From: Lentisphaeria bacterium
GTDB lineage: Bacteria > Verrucomicrobiota > Lentisphaeria > Oligosphaerales > Oligosphaeraceae
DNA: 6,372 nucleotides
Reading direction: 5' to 3'
NCBI GenBank assembly: GCA_024405235.1
Contig: JAKSPA010000106.1
Location: 1 to 6,372 of the forward strand
Shown here one piece after another: positions 1 through 5,302 of this stretch. Position numbers and translations under genes: made by a program. The number at the start of each line of letters is the position of its first letter. Position 1 is the first letter of the stretch. Under the pieces are notes generated by a model, which was not told the DNA's origin, ran no database searches, and saw only the letters and a program-made list of their open reading frames with translations.

Positions 1-234
1 TCAATCGGATCTGTCGGCAGACAGAGCACGAATAGATTTTCCGGATCGTCAGCTTCCAAACTCAGCACCTGCATGCCGCAGTCATGCCTGAATAGTTTGG
101 CGGTCATTTTCCGTTCTGGAAAATCGGTTGTGCTGACCAGAGTGAACATGCTTTTGGTAAAATAAAGGCTTTTGTCTTCCGCTTTCGTTTCGTTCACGAA
201 TACGGTAGTCGCCTCAAGGGAGCTTTTCTTCCAT
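1..234 (-). CDS. Partial unidentified protein, possible +1 frame break near its start
   Basis: I do not recognise this protein. A minus-strand frame is open from inside the rplQ terminator region to the window edge, reading protein-like sequence such as KSLYFTKSMFTLVSTTDF and, near the edge, ENLFVLCLPTDPI. Its only ATG is far in (149-147) and has no Shine-Dalgarno. The best start signal is AAAGGAG (249-243), 8 nt before an ATG at 234-232, but that ATG lies in another frame and gives only MEEKLP before TGA (216-214). A +1 shift at CCT TGA joins it to the long frame (GAG at 215-213 onward). The cause could be a one-base indel, a sequencing error or programmed frameshifting. A GTG at 197-195 is a weaker alternative start. 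The gene lies downstream of the rplQ terminator and in the same direction, so it is probably a separate transcript, though no clear promoter is visible in the short gap. The C-terminus is outside the window. Confidence 0.4.
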
Positions 235-298
235 GAAGAAGTCTCCTTTTGTACTGCCGCCGGTGGAAGAGTTTCCGTTGAATTTGATGGTGTCGCTG

Positions 299-335
299 AA
301 AAAAAAGCCGGCTGTTCCAAATTGGAACGGCCGGC
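299..335 (-). terminator. Rho-independent terminator of the rpmJ-rplQ operon
   Basis: Read on the minus strand, the stem is GCCGGC then GTTCCA, loop ATT, TGGAAC then GCCGGC, with a single C/A mismatch between the two half-stems. It is followed at once by eight T residues (306-299). It begins 16 nt after the rplQ stop codon, as expected for the end of an alpha operon. On the plus strand the mismatch becomes a U-G wobble, but no T run follows, so termination should be one-directional. Confidence 0.93.
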
Positions 336-351
336 CATTATGTCTCAATGA

Positions 352-783
352 CTATTTGGCGTCGGTGGCGGGAGCGGCTTCAGCAGCGGGTGCTGCGGCA
401 GCGGCCTTGGCGGCCTCGACCTGTTCGTCGGTCTCGACGAAAGCCAGAATGGCCATTTCGGCGGCATCGCCAATACGCGGACCGAGGTGCATGATACGGG
501 TGTATCCGCCCTGGCGGTTCTTGTAGTTCGGCGCGACTTCGTCAAAGAGTTTCTTGACGAGCGTGTTGTTGTGCAGCTTGGCAACAACCAGACGGCGCGC
601 GTGCAGATCGCCGCGCTTTGCGAGGGTCAGCATCTGCTCGGCCAGCTGGCGGATGCGCTTTGCGCGAACCAGAGTGGTCTTGATCTGGTTGTGCTCGATC
701 AGACTGCAGACGGAGTTTGCCAGCAGCGCCCGCACGTGGGAACTGCTGCGGTTGATTTTAAATGTTGCGACGCGATGTCTCAT
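352..783 (-). CDS. rplQ: 50S ribosomal protein L17
   Basis: L17 is a structural protein of the large ribosomal subunit, located near the peptide exit tunnel. The 143-residue product starts with the family signature MRHRVATFKINRSSSH and keeps IKTTLVRAKRIRQLAEQM (about 34-51), LAKRGDLHARR and the hallmark NRQGGYTRIMHLGPRIGD (about 89-106). Residues 119-143 form an Ala/Glu/Pro-rich tail that goes beyond the conserved core and is low complexity. The start ATG is 5 nt after the rpoA stop, and its Shine-Dalgarno AAGGAG overlaps the last rpoA codons, so translation is probably coupled to rpoA. It is the last gene of the operon and is followed by a strong terminator. Confidence 0.97.
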   Translation of the reverse strand: MRHRVATFKINRSSSHVRALLANSVCSLIEHNQIKTTLVRAKRIRQLAEQMLTLAKRGDLHARRLVVAKLHNNTLVKKLFDEVAPNYKNRQGGYTRIMHLGPRIGDAAEMAILAFVETDEQVEAAKAAAAAPAAEAAPATDAK

Positions 784-788
784 TGCGA

Positions 789-1820
789 TTACTCCTTAGT
801 GGTGGTCTGCAGTTGGGAGGCCATTCTATGTGCCAACTCTTCTGCGACATTATTGTTCAAAGTCATTTCCAGTGAAAGGCCCATTTCCTGGAGCTTGTCA
901 CGAATCTCGTTGAGGGAGACCCTGCCGAAATTGCGGCACTTCATCATCTGACCCTCAGTCTTCTGAACCAGTTCGCCGACAAAATGAATGTTGTCCTGGT
1001 TGAGGCAGTTGACTGAACGGACGGAGAGGCCCAGGGTGGAGATGTTGGCTGAAAGCTTCTCGACGAGTTTGCGCTCGTCTTCGTTGAGCTTGATGACGGA
1101 ACTTGCATTTTCCGCATCGCCGAATTCGAAGACTTCCAGATGTCTGCGCAGAATCTGCGCTGCCTTCATGACTGCGGCTTTGGGATCAATGCGCTCGTCT
1201 GTCCAGACTTCGAGTTCCAGGCGGTCGTAGTTGGTGTTTTCGCCAACGCGGCTGGGCTGGACGTCGTAACGAACCTTCTCGATGGGGCTGAAGAGGCAAT
1301 CGATTGGAATGGAATTCAGGGGCTGCTCGTCACGCTTGTTGCGTTCGCTGGGGCGATAACCGCGGCCTTTGTCCAGATCCAGTTCGATGCGGATGGGCTT
1401 GTCCTTGAGGTTTGCTGTGAGGGTGAAGAGCTTGAGGTCCTTGTTGAGAACCACAGCGACGCCGTCTTCTTTGATTGCGGCGCCTGTGACTTCGCCTTTT
1501 TCACTGGCAACGAGCTCCAGAGTGCGCGGCAGAGAGCCGTCGCAGCGGAACTTCAGTTTCTTGATGTTGAGGATGATTTCCATGACATCCTCCATCACGC
1601 CTGGAATGGAAGTGAATTCGTGGCTGATTCCGTCAATGCGGATGCAACTGACGGCAACACCTTCCATCATTGTGAGCAAGACTCTGCGGAGCGAGTTGCC
1701 AAGAGTGTTGCCGAATCCGTTTTCCCAGGGTTCAGTGATGAATTTTGCGTGACGCGGAGTTGCGGTCGCAGTGTTCATCTCCATTGTGCTGGGCATTTCA
1801 AAATTATCCGATCCTGCCAT
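789..1820 (-). CDS. rpoA: DNA-directed RNA polymerase subunit alpha
   Basis: The alpha subunit dimerises to nucleate RNA polymerase assembly; its C-terminal domain contacts UP-element DNA and activators. The 343-residue length is normal. The N-terminal domain (about 25-240) shows the dimerisation and assembly motif GFGNTLGNSLRRVLL (35-49), then ISHEFTSIPGVMEDVMEI and GRGYRPSERN. The C-terminal domain (about 258-320) contains LGLSVRSVNCLNQDNIHFVG, with Arg268 and Asn271 matching E. coli R265 and N268, and NFGRVSLNEI (297-306) as the second DNA-contact element. The position equivalent to E. coli K298 is Val301. A strong Shine-Dalgarno (AAGGAG, 1836-1831) sits 10 nt before the ATG. It ends with TAA, and rplQ starts 5 nt later. 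rpsD, which usually precedes rpoA, is not here. Confidence 0.98.
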   Translation of the reverse strand: MAGSDNFEMPSTMEMNTATATPRHAKFITEPWENGFGNTLGNSLRRVLLTMMEGVAVSCIRIDGISHEFTSIPGVMEDVMEIILNIKKLKFRCDGSLPRTLELVASEKGEVTGAAIKEDGVAVVLNKDLKLFTLTANLKDKPIRIELDLDKGRGYRPSERNKRDEQPLNSIPIDCLFSPIEKVRYDVQPSRVGENTNYDRLELEVWTDERIDPKAAVMKAAQILRRHLEVFEFGDAENASSVIKLNEDERKLVEKLSANISTLGLSVRSVNCLNQDNIHFVGELVQKTEGQMMKCRNFGRVSLNEIRDKLQEMGLSLEMTLNNNVAEELAHRMASQLQTTTKE

Positions 1821-1885
1821 GTAATTGTTTCTCCTTAGTTTATGACACTTAATTTCTTATTGCGTGTCTTTTCCTTCGGTTTAGG

Positions 1886-1916
1886 CGTCGTGGGCAAAGG
1901 CGCCCGCGCGCCGACG
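1886..1916 (-). other. GC-rich inverted repeat in the rpsK-rpoA gap
   Basis: The 107-bp rpsK-rpoA gap is where many bacteria carry rpsD. On the minus strand it holds CGTCG, then GGGC, loop GCCTTT, GCCC, and CGACG (a 5-bp and a 4-bp stem separated by an asymmetric internal loop). No T run follows, so it does not look like a full terminator. It may be an mRNA-processing or pausing structure, or simply spacer sequence. Confidence 0.4.
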
Positions 1917-1927
1917 GCAGCGACCAG

Positions 1928-2428
1928 TTAGATGCGGCGCTTCTTCGGGGGGCGGCAGCCGTTGTGCGGCAGCGGAGTGACGTCACGGAGGACGGTGATT
2001 TCAAGACCAGCCAGCGCGATTCCACGGACAGCGGATTCACGGCCCTGGCCTGGGCCCTTGACTTCGACTTCGACCTCTTTCAGGCCGTAGGTAAGCATAG
2101 CCTTCTTTGCGGCGTCGCCGGCGATGACCTGTGCGACGTAGGAAGTGCTCTTGCGGGAGCCCTTGTAGCCGAGCTTGCCACCAGTGGACCATGAGAGGAC
2201 ATTGCCCTGCGGGTCGGTGATCACGACGCGCGTGTTGTTGAAAGTGGAGTCGACGTGAACGACGCCAGCCTGGACGAGGCGTGCGCCCTTTGCGCGGCGG
2301 CTCTGGATAGCGGTGACAGCCTTGTCATCCGCGAGAATCTGCTCAGCGGTTGGGACGGAGGTGGCGACGGCAGCGGCGGCCGGCGCTTCCTGCGTCGCGA
2401 CATTCTTTTCCTTTGACTCTTCAGCCAT
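1928..2428 (-). CDS. rpsK: 30S ribosomal protein S11 with an N-terminal extension
   Basis: S11 lies on the platform of the small subunit and contacts mRNA near the E site. The conserved core spans about residues 47-166: VVHVDSTFNNTRVVITD (56-72), GYKGSRKSTSYVAQ, VKGPGQGRESAVRG (123-136) and the invariant C-terminal PHNGCRPPKKRRI. The product is 166 residues against about 129 in E. coli. The excess is an N-terminal Ala/Glu/Lys-rich segment of about 40 residues (MAEESKEKNVATQEAPAAAA and onward). This start is supported by a strong Shine-Dalgarno, GAGGAG (2442-2437), 8 nt before the ATG, so the extension is probably translated. A hairpin abuts that ribosome-binding site. rpsM lies 122 bp upstream and rpoA 107 bp downstream. 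Confidence 0.97.
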   Translation of the reverse strand: MAEESKEKNVATQEAPAAAAVATSVPTAEQILADDKAVTAIQSRRAKGARLVQAGVVHVDSTFNNTRVVITDPQGNVLSWSTGGKLGYKGSRKSTSYVAQVIAGDAAKKAMLTYGLKEVEVEVKGPGQGRESAVRGIALAGLEITVLRDVTPLPHNGCRPPKKRRI

Positions 2429-2442
2429 GGTTATTTCTCCTC

Positions 2443-2464
2443 GGGACGGTTTTTCAAGCCGCCC
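2443..2464 (-). promoter_or_regulatory. Hairpin abutting the rpsK ribosome-binding site
   Basis: On the minus strand GGGCGG is followed by a loop of about nine nucleotides (CTTGAAAAA) and CCGTCCC. This gives six GC-rich pairs with a single U bulge, or one G-U wobble in the alternative register. The 3' end of the stem directly touches the rpsK Shine-Dalgarno at 2442-2437. Such placement suits control of rpsK translation by structure or by a bound ribosomal protein; that role is inference. Confidence 0.4.
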
Positions 2465-2509
2465 AAAACAATTTAATTAAGGGGTTATTGCACTTAGCGA
2501 AGTGTGCGG

Positions 2510-2540
2510 AGAATCGCGATGCGCTCGCATCGTTGATTCT
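2510..2540 (-). other. Stable intercistronic hairpin after rpsM
   Basis: On the minus strand the order is AGAATC, AA, CGATGC, loop GAGC, GCATCG, C, GATTCT: twelve perfect pairs in two blocks, broken by a small AA/C internal loop. It starts about 10 nt after the rpsM stop codon. No T run follows, so it is unlikely to terminate transcription. It could protect the 3' end of an rpsM mRNA or act as a processing signal. A second small hairpin, CACTT-CGCT-AAGTG (2504-2491), follows it. Confidence 0.55.
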
Positions 2541-2550
2541 GCGTGCAGGG

Positions 2551-2982
2551 CTATTTCTTGGTGGCTGCTGCCTGTTTGGCCTCTGCCGCGGAGGCCGCGG
2601 TCTTACGCTCGGTACGGTCGCGGATTGCGCCGACGGTCTTCTTGGAGCCCTTGCGAGTACGGGCGTTCGTCTTTGTGCGCTGTCCGTGGACAGGGAGATT
2701 CTTGCGGTGGCGTGTGCCGCGATAGCTGCCGATGGCGATGAGTCTGCGGATGTTGTTGGCCACCTGACGGCGCAGGTCACCTTCCACAGTGTACTTTTCC
2801 TGGAGAACGTTCAGGATGTTCGCGATGTCATCCTGAGAGAGTTCGGACGCCTTTCTGACGGGGTCCAGTTTTGCTTCTTCGCAGATCGCCTTTGCGATTG
2901 CGGGACCAATCCCGTAGATGTACTGCAGGGAGATCACCGTCTGCTTGTTGTTCGGGATATCAACACCGAGGATTCTAGGCAT
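2551..2982 (-). CDS. rpsM: 30S ribosomal protein S13
   Basis: S13 sits in the head of the small subunit, contacts the P-site tRNA and forms bridges to the large subunit. The 143-residue product starts MPRILGVDIPNNKQ and has the helix-hairpin-helix-like YIYGIGPAIAKAI (21-33), LRRQVANNIRRLIAIGSYRG (70-89) and the hallmark RHRKNLPVHGQRTKTNARTR (91-110). After the usual basic end (GSKKTVG, 112-118) there are about 25 more residues rich in Lys, Ala and Thr, longer than the roughly 118-residue E. coli protein. An AGGA Shine-Dalgarno lies about 9 nt before the ATG, within a short inverted repeat. rpmJ lies 55 bp upstream. Confidence 0.97.
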   Translation of the reverse strand: MPRILGVDIPNNKQTVISLQYIYGIGPAIAKAICEEAKLDPVRKASELSQDDIANILNVLQEKYTVEGDLRRQVANNIRRLIAIGSYRGTRHRKNLPVHGQRTKTNARTRKGSKKTVGAIRDRTERKTAASAAEAKQAAATKK

Positions 2983-2983
2983 T

Positions 2984-2997
2984 TTAGGTTTTCCTAA
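2984..2997 (-). promoter_or_regulatory. Short inverted repeat over the rpsM ribosome-binding site
   Basis: On the minus strand TTAGG-AAAA-CCTAA is a perfect 5-bp dyad with a 4-nt loop, ending 1 nt before the rpsM ATG. It includes the AGGA Shine-Dalgarno (2995-2992) partly in the stem and partly in the loop. The stem is short and AU-containing, so it would be only marginally stable as RNA. A control role is speculative. Confidence 0.3.
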
Positions 2998-3037
2998 CTT
3001 TACTTTTTGGTTTGCCTTTTGCTTGACGAAGTGGCTA

Positions 3038-3151
3038 TTAGCCCTGGCGCTGCTTGTGGCGTGGATTCTTGCAAATCACGCGGAGGACTCCGGCGCGCTT
3101 CACAATCTGGCAGTTGTTGCACATCCGCTTGACTGATGCTCTGACTTTCAT
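3038..3151 (-). CDS. rpmJ: 50S ribosomal protein L36
   Basis: L36 is the smallest protein of the large ribosomal subunit. The product is 37 residues, the family length, beginning MKVRASVKRMCNNC and ending NPRHKQRQG. The zinc ligands Cys11, Cys14, Cys27 and His32 are all present, so this is the zinc-binding type. A Shine-Dalgarno AAGGA (3165-3161) sits 9 nt before the ATG and fixes the start; longer in-frame ATGs upstream are not supported. It is the first gene of the minus-strand operon. In the common bacterial order infA precedes rpmJ, but here adk lies upstream on the opposite strand. Confidence 0.96.
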   Translation of the reverse strand: MKVRASVKRMCNNCQIVKRAGVLRVICKNPRHKQRQG

Positions 3152-3180
3152 GTGTCTTGTTCCTTGTTGGTTGTGTTTCA

Positions 3181-3241
3181 GACGGCAGAAAACCGTCCAT
3201 GATCTTTCCGGACTTGTGACCTGCGGGAAAAACACCGCAGG
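3181..3241 (-). promoter_or_regulatory. Two hairpins in the rpmJ operon leader
   Basis: In minus-strand order, the first hairpin is CCTGCGG, loop TGTTTTTC, CCGCAGG (3241-3220), a perfect 7-bp stem. The second is GACGG, loop TTTTCTG, CCGTC (3197-3181), a perfect 5-bp stem. They lie 30-90 nt before the rpmJ start. Neither is followed by a T run. Leaders of ribosomal-protein operons often carry binding sites for a regulatory ribosomal protein; whether this one does is inference, and I cannot match it to a known leader motif. Confidence 0.4.
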
Positions 3242-3334
3242 AGCCTTTCTGTAATCGTGTGTCTCATGCTTTTTGCGGGTCGAGGGCGGCCGGAAACAGA
3301 CGTCATCGATGCATGATTGCACGGAAAGTTGCTT

Positions 3335-3362
3335 AATGTAATGCCTTGGACGACATTTGCAA
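3335..3362 (-). promoter_or_regulatory. Candidate sigma70-type promoter for the rpmJ-rplQ operon
   Basis: Read on the minus strand, TTGCAA (3362-3357) and TACATT (3340-3335) are separated by 16 nt. Each matches the consensus hexamers at four of six positions. Transcription would begin near 3328 and give a leader of about 175 nt before rpmJ. The match is modest. Confidence 0.3.
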
Positions 3363-3391
3363 GTCGGAGAATGTCACGAAAATGGGGCGCG

Positions 3392-3421
3392 TTGTCATGT
3401 ACGTGCTATATTAAGTATAAA
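3392..3421 (+). promoter_or_regulatory. Candidate sigma70-type promoter for adk-map-infA
   Basis: TTGTCA (3392-3397) and TATAAA (3416-3421) are separated by 18 nt, and each matches the consensus at four or five of six positions. Transcription would start near 3428, giving a leader of about 47 nt before adk. A small dyad, GACAT-6-ATGTC (3422-3437), covers the predicted start site. Confidence 0.45.
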
Positions 3422-3474
3422 GACATGTTTCAATGTCGTAAACCTCAGTAACATCACAAAAGGAAAAATCAAAA

Positions 3475-4131
3475 ATGTCAAAAGCATACATTTTTCTTGG
3501 CGCTCCAGGCGCTGGCAAAGGAACCCTCGGCGAAATCTTCTGCGAAAAGACTGAGGTGATTCACATTTCCACAGGTCAGTTGCTTCGTGACGAGATGGCG
3601 GCTGGAACCGAACTCGGCAAGAGCCTGAAGGAACTTATCGCTTCCGGCGCTCTTGTTTCAGACGAAATCGTCACGGAGATGGTCGACAACCGTCTTGCCA
3701 AGGACGATGCGAAGGCGAAGGGCGTGATGCTGGACGGCTATCCGCGCACAAGCGCTCAGGCCGAGAGCCTCACTGGCATTCTGGCGAAGCATGGCTACGA
3801 GAGCGGCGTTGCCGTTCTTGTGGATGTCCCGCGCGACATTTTGATGAAGCGCCTGACTGGTCGCCGTCTTTGCAAGGCCTGCGGCGCCAGTTTCAATGTA
3901 TTCACCGCTCCGCCCGCGAAGGAGGGCATCTGCGACAAGTGCGGTGCCGCTCTGATCCAGCGTTCCGACGACACTGAGGCGACGGCCATCAACCGCCTGA
4001 AGATCTATGACGAGCAGACCGTTCCCGTAATCGATTACTATCGCAATCGCGGCGAACTGGTCGTCTCGAACAACGGCGACGCTCCCATCGAGCAAAACTA
4101 TGCCGTTCTGATGAAAGCATTGGGAATCTAG
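3475..4131 (+). CDS. adk: Adenylate kinase (zinc-type lid)
   Basis: Adenylate kinase interconverts ATP plus AMP with two ADP in the cytoplasm, setting the cell's energy charge. The 218-residue product is the long-lid form. The P-loop is GAPGAGKGT (9-17). The AMP-binding residues Thr33, Gly34 and Arg38 lie in HISTGQLLRDE, and GYPRT (88-92) follows DG. The lid carries a four-cysteine zinc knuckle: CKAC (133-136) and CDKC (153-156). RSDDTEATAINRL (163-175) and YDEQTVPVIDYY are the usual C-terminal signatures. An AGGA Shine-Dalgarno (3461-3464) lies 10 nt before the ATG. It leads the plus-strand operon and is separated from map by 4 nt. In many genomes secY lies just upstream; here the divergent rpmJ does. 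Confidence 0.97.
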   Translation: MSKAYIFLGAPGAGKGTLGEIFCEKTEVIHISTGQLLRDEMAAGTELGKSLKELIASGALVSDEIVTEMVDNRLAKDDAKAKGVMLDGYPRTSAQAESLTGILAKHGYESGVAVLVDVPRDILMKRLTGRRLCKACGASFNVFTAPPAKEGICDKCGAALIQRSDDTEATAINRLKIYDEQTVPVIDYYRNRGELVVSNNGDAPIEQNYAVLMKALGI

Positions 4132-4135
4132 GTCC

Positions 4136-4921
4136 ATGGCCGTAGAACGCATACAACTGTATAGCGAGCGTGAAGTCGCGAAAGTCCGCGTGGCCGCCCA
4201 GGCCGCTGCGGAAGTGCTTTCGCGGCTTTGCGATGCCGTTCAGCCAGGCCTGTCCACTCTTGATCTCGACAATCTTGCAGGAGAGTTCATCAGAGAGGTC
4301 GGCGGCAGAAGCGGCAGTCTGAACTACCATGGATTTCCGCGACAGGTCTGCATTTCGCTGAACGATGAAGTCGTGCATGGCATTGGCCGCGCCGATCGTA
4401 TCATACAATTCGGCGACTTGGTGAAAATTGATGTCGTGGTCGAAGTGGATGGCTACTATGGTGACAACGCCCGCACGGTTTGCGCAGGCGGTTCGCCGGA
4501 TCAGCTTTCTGCCCAGTTGATGTCTGTGACAGAGGAGTCGCTCAAGGCAGGCATAGCGGCTGCGGTGGATGGCGCGACCGTCAACGATGTCAGCATAGCG
4601 GTTCAGCGTGTTGTCGAATCCGCCGGATTCAGTTGCGTTCGCGACATGGTCGGTCATGGTTGCGGCAAGCACATGCACGAACCGCCAGAGGTGCCGAACT
4701 TCCGTATGCGTGCGAAGAGTCCGAGATTGGTTCCTGGCATGATTATCTGCATCGAACCGATGGTGAATGTCGGCGATTGGCGCATAGAGATAGACGCCGC
4801 GGACCGCTGGACATGCCGTACTCTTGACCATTCGCTTTCAGCGCATTTTGAAAATCAAATCCTAATAACAAAGAAGAACCCTGAAATCCTGACTGTATGC
4901 CAAAAGAAACCGATTGCCTGA
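4136..4921 (+). CDS. map: Type I methionine aminopeptidase
   Basis: This enzyme removes the initiator methionine from nascent proteins at the ribosome. The 261-residue product has every expected catalytic residue: His81 (EVVHGIG), metal ligands Asp99 (KIDV), Asp110 (YYGDNART), His174 (VGHGCGKHMHEPP), Glu207 (CIEPM) and Glu239 (HFENQILIT), plus the second histidine His181. There is no N-terminal zinc-finger extension, so it is the short bacterial form. The start is 4 nt after the adk stop, with only a weak AGG as Shine-Dalgarno, so translation is probably coupled to adk. The protein would normally end near PEILT; the extra VCQKKPIA is encoded in the 25-nt overlap with infA. Confidence 0.97.
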   Translation: MAVERIQLYSEREVAKVRVAAQAAAEVLSRLCDAVQPGLSTLDLDNLAGEFIREVGGRSGSLNYHGFPRQVCISLNDEVVHGIGRADRIIQFGDLVKIDVVVEVDGYYGDNARTVCAGGSPDQLSAQLMSVTEESLKAGIAAAVDGATVNDVSIAVQRVVESAGFSCVRDMVGHGCGKHMHEPPEVPNFRMRAKSPRLVPGMIICIEPMVNVGDWRIEIDAADRWTCRTLDHSLSAHFENQILITKKNPEILTVCQKKPIA

Positions 4922-5121
4922 AAATGGAAGGTGTTGTCACCGAAGTCCTGCCGAACACTCGTTTCCGCGTAAAACTGACCGCCGGCGGTAGCGAAGTCAT
5001 CGCGGGAATTTCCGGAAAGATGCGCAAAAACAACATTCGCATTCTTGAAGGAGATGCAGTGACTGTGGAGATATCGCCTTATGATTTGACCACGGGCAGA
5101 ATCTCTTATCGCAAAAAGTAG
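4897..5121 (+). CDS. infA: Translation initiation factor IF-1
   Basis: IF-1 binds the A site of the small subunit during initiation and helps IF-2 and IF-3. The 74-residue product is a single OB-fold with the family signature: MEGVVTEVLPNTRFRVKL (10-27), ISGKMRKNNIRILEGDAVTVE (39-59), and SPYDLTTGRISYRKK at the end. The ATG at 4897 is chosen because family members start with M-x-K-E about ten residues before the EG motif. It overlaps the end of map by 25 nt and lacks a good Shine-Dalgarno, which fits translational coupling. The ATG at 4924, just after the map stop, would remove the first nine residues. It is the last gene before a strong terminator. Confidence 0.97.
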   Translation: MPKETDCLKMEGVVTEVLPNTRFRVKLTAGGSEVIAGISGKMRKNNIRILEGDAVTVEISPYDLTTGRISYRKK

Positions 5122-5146
5122 TCGCAAGGCTTTTCCGAAAGCAAGG

Positions 5147-5192
5147 GCCCCGCAGTTCGTCCATATTCTGGGATGAATGGCGGGGCTTTTTT
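5147..5192 (+). terminator. Rho-independent terminator of adk-map-infA
   Basis: GCCCCGC (5147-5153) pairs perfectly with GCGGGGC (5180-5186), and six T residues follow (5187-5192). The stem extends inward through AGTTCGTCC and GGATGAATG with one mismatch and two G-U pairs, giving about sixteen pairs in all. It lies 25 nt after the infA stop. Confidence 0.94.
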
Positions 5193-5211
5193 GTTGTTGA
5201 AGAAAACACTA

Positions 5212-5302
5212 TGGTCAGAAAGGCATTTTATTCCTATGATAATATAGTATTTTTATGACTTTTAAGTCGTTTTATTGTAAAGTGTTATAGTGATAATAGA
5301 TT
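5212..5302 (+). promoter_or_regulatory. AT-rich region with candidate promoters for the DUF2851 gene
   Basis: The stretch between the infA terminator and the next gene is strikingly AT-rich. Promoter-like pairs include TGGTCA (5212-5217) with TATGAT (5235-5240) at 17 nt, and TTGTAA (5275-5280) with TAGATT (5297-5302) at 16 nt; TATAGT (5286-5291) is another -10-like hexamer. A dyad GACTT-TT-AAGTC (5257-5268) lies between them and could be an operator. I cannot decide which promoter is real. Confidence 0.3.

Larger units (their letters stand above)
3152..3474. other. Divergent intergenic region between rpmJ and adk
   Basis: This 323-bp gap separates the two operons, which are transcribed outward. 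I see no gene in it. It holds a candidate promoter for each direction (minus at 3335-3362, plus at 3392-3421), a leader of about 175 nt for the rpmJ operon with two hairpins, and repeated GACAT/ATGTC pentamers around both promoters (3352, 3371, 3422, 3433). Open frames crossing it have no convincing start or family resemblance. Confidence 0.8.

Noticed and set aside
210..234. RF2 (prfB) programmed frameshift
   Set aside because: The CCT TGA layout is similar, but the frame downstream shows no release-factor sequence and the prfB slip is at CTT TGA.
1140..1838. 232-residue plus-strand open frame opposite rpoA
   Set aside because: Antisense shadow of the intact rpoA gene; no supporting start signal or recognisable domain.
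2350..2997. 215-residue plus-strand open frame opposite rpsK and rpsM
   Set aside because: It spans two well-supported genes on the other strand and resembles no known protein.
3220..3241. Terminator between rpmJ and adk
   Set aside because: The 7-bp hairpin has no T run on either strand.
3038..3322. Longer rpmJ start giving a 94-residue protein
   Set aside because: L36 is about 37 residues in the family, and a good Shine-Dalgarno precedes the ATG at 3151.
3989..4831. 280-residue minus-strand open frame opposite map
   Set aside because: It is antisense to map, whose catalytic residues are all conserved; the antisense product shows no family signature.
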